Shown here in pieces: positions 11,905-12,025 of a stretch of 12,025 bases of DNA (within the stretch, counting starts at the first letter, position 1; each line of letters opens with the position of its first letter). The position numbers and the translations under genes were made by a program. The notes beneath the pieces are model-generated. The model saw only the letters and a list, made by a program, of their open reading frames with translations, was not told the DNA's origin and made no database searches. Location: positions 1 through 12,025 of the forward strand of contig DHKA01000099.1 in NCBI GenBank assembly GCA_002404605.1, in the 5' to 3' direction. Source of the DNA: Clostridiales bacterium UBA4706. Its GTDB lineage: Bacteria; Bacillota; Clostridia; Oscillospirales; Oscillospiraceae.

Positions 11905-12025
11905 TTACTTTTTCCCGAAGAACTCTTCAAAATAGTCCCGCGTGGCGTCGCGGCCGGCGGCGTTTTTTGCTTCCTTCGCGTCCGGCACCGGGCGGGTCGG
12001 TTCGTCCTCCGGCGCTACGGCGGGC
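11905..12025 (-). CDS. C-terminal tail of an unidentified minus-strand protein (partial)
   Basis: On the minus strand a frame enters from the right edge and ends at TAA (complement of 11905-11907). It encodes about 40 residues: a Pro/Glu/Asp-rich, probably disordered stretch (APEDEPTRPVPDAKEAKN) followed by ATRDYFEEFFGKK, which could form a short amphipathic helix. I do not recognise it. The stop lies 20 bp from the stem of the bidirectional terminator, as expected for the end of a real gene. Confidence 0.65.
   Translation of the reverse strand, partial: PAVAPEDEPTRPVPDAKEAKNAAGRDATRDYFEEFFGKK

Overview
The window is about 12 kb of GC-rich chromosome (60% or more by eye) from a Gram-positive anaerobe, most likely a member of the Clostridia in or near the Oscillospirales/Ruminococcaceae. 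That placement is an inference. It rests on strong AGGAGG ribosome sites, a DUF951 protein, a clostridial-type MgtE and Mrp, tandem pseudopilins, and small dispersed hairpin repeats of the kind common in gut Clostridia. There are no tRNA or rRNA genes, CRISPR arrays, transposases or phage genes.

Layout. (1) 1-984: the 3' end of a pilus-type operon, with an unidentified C-terminus followed by two overlapping or closely spaced pseudopilins and a terminator. (2) 985-1611: no credible gene. This gap is packed with small palindromic elements arranged as a nested inverted structure that runs into the stop codon of nth. (3) 1612-3640: nth (endonuclease III, minus strand) and rarA (AAA+ ATPase, plus strand), two genome-maintenance genes diverging from back-to-back sigma-A promoters. 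(4) 3641-3770: two more copies of the two-hairpin repeat, head to head. (5) 3778-4248: a small unrecognised minus-strand ORF and a divergent DUF951 gene. (6) 4262-7244: a strong promoter, a structured leader with a possible 28-codon upstream ORF, then mgtE (Mg2+ channel), mrp (Fe-S carrier ATPase) and a GNAT acetyltransferase, closed by a strong terminator. (7) 7258-9295: a promoter and two overlapping genes, a U32-peptidase-like TIM-barrel protein and a malate/L-lactate dehydrogenase family (Ldh_2) oxidoreductase. (8) 9338-11821: one 827-residue protein joining a patatin-like lipid acyl hydrolase to a GT4 glycosyltransferase, followed by a bidirectional terminator and the tail of a converging unknown gene.

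Three things deserve most attention. The patatin-GT4 fusion suggests a single polypeptide that both deacylates and glycosylates lipids. The mgtE leader has a multi-branched fold next to a hairpin that hides the mgtE ribosome site, looks like an RNA switch, and I cannot match it to the M-box. The two-hairpin repeats keep their fold while changing sequence. Most other genes are ordinary housekeeping functions with intact catalytic motifs.
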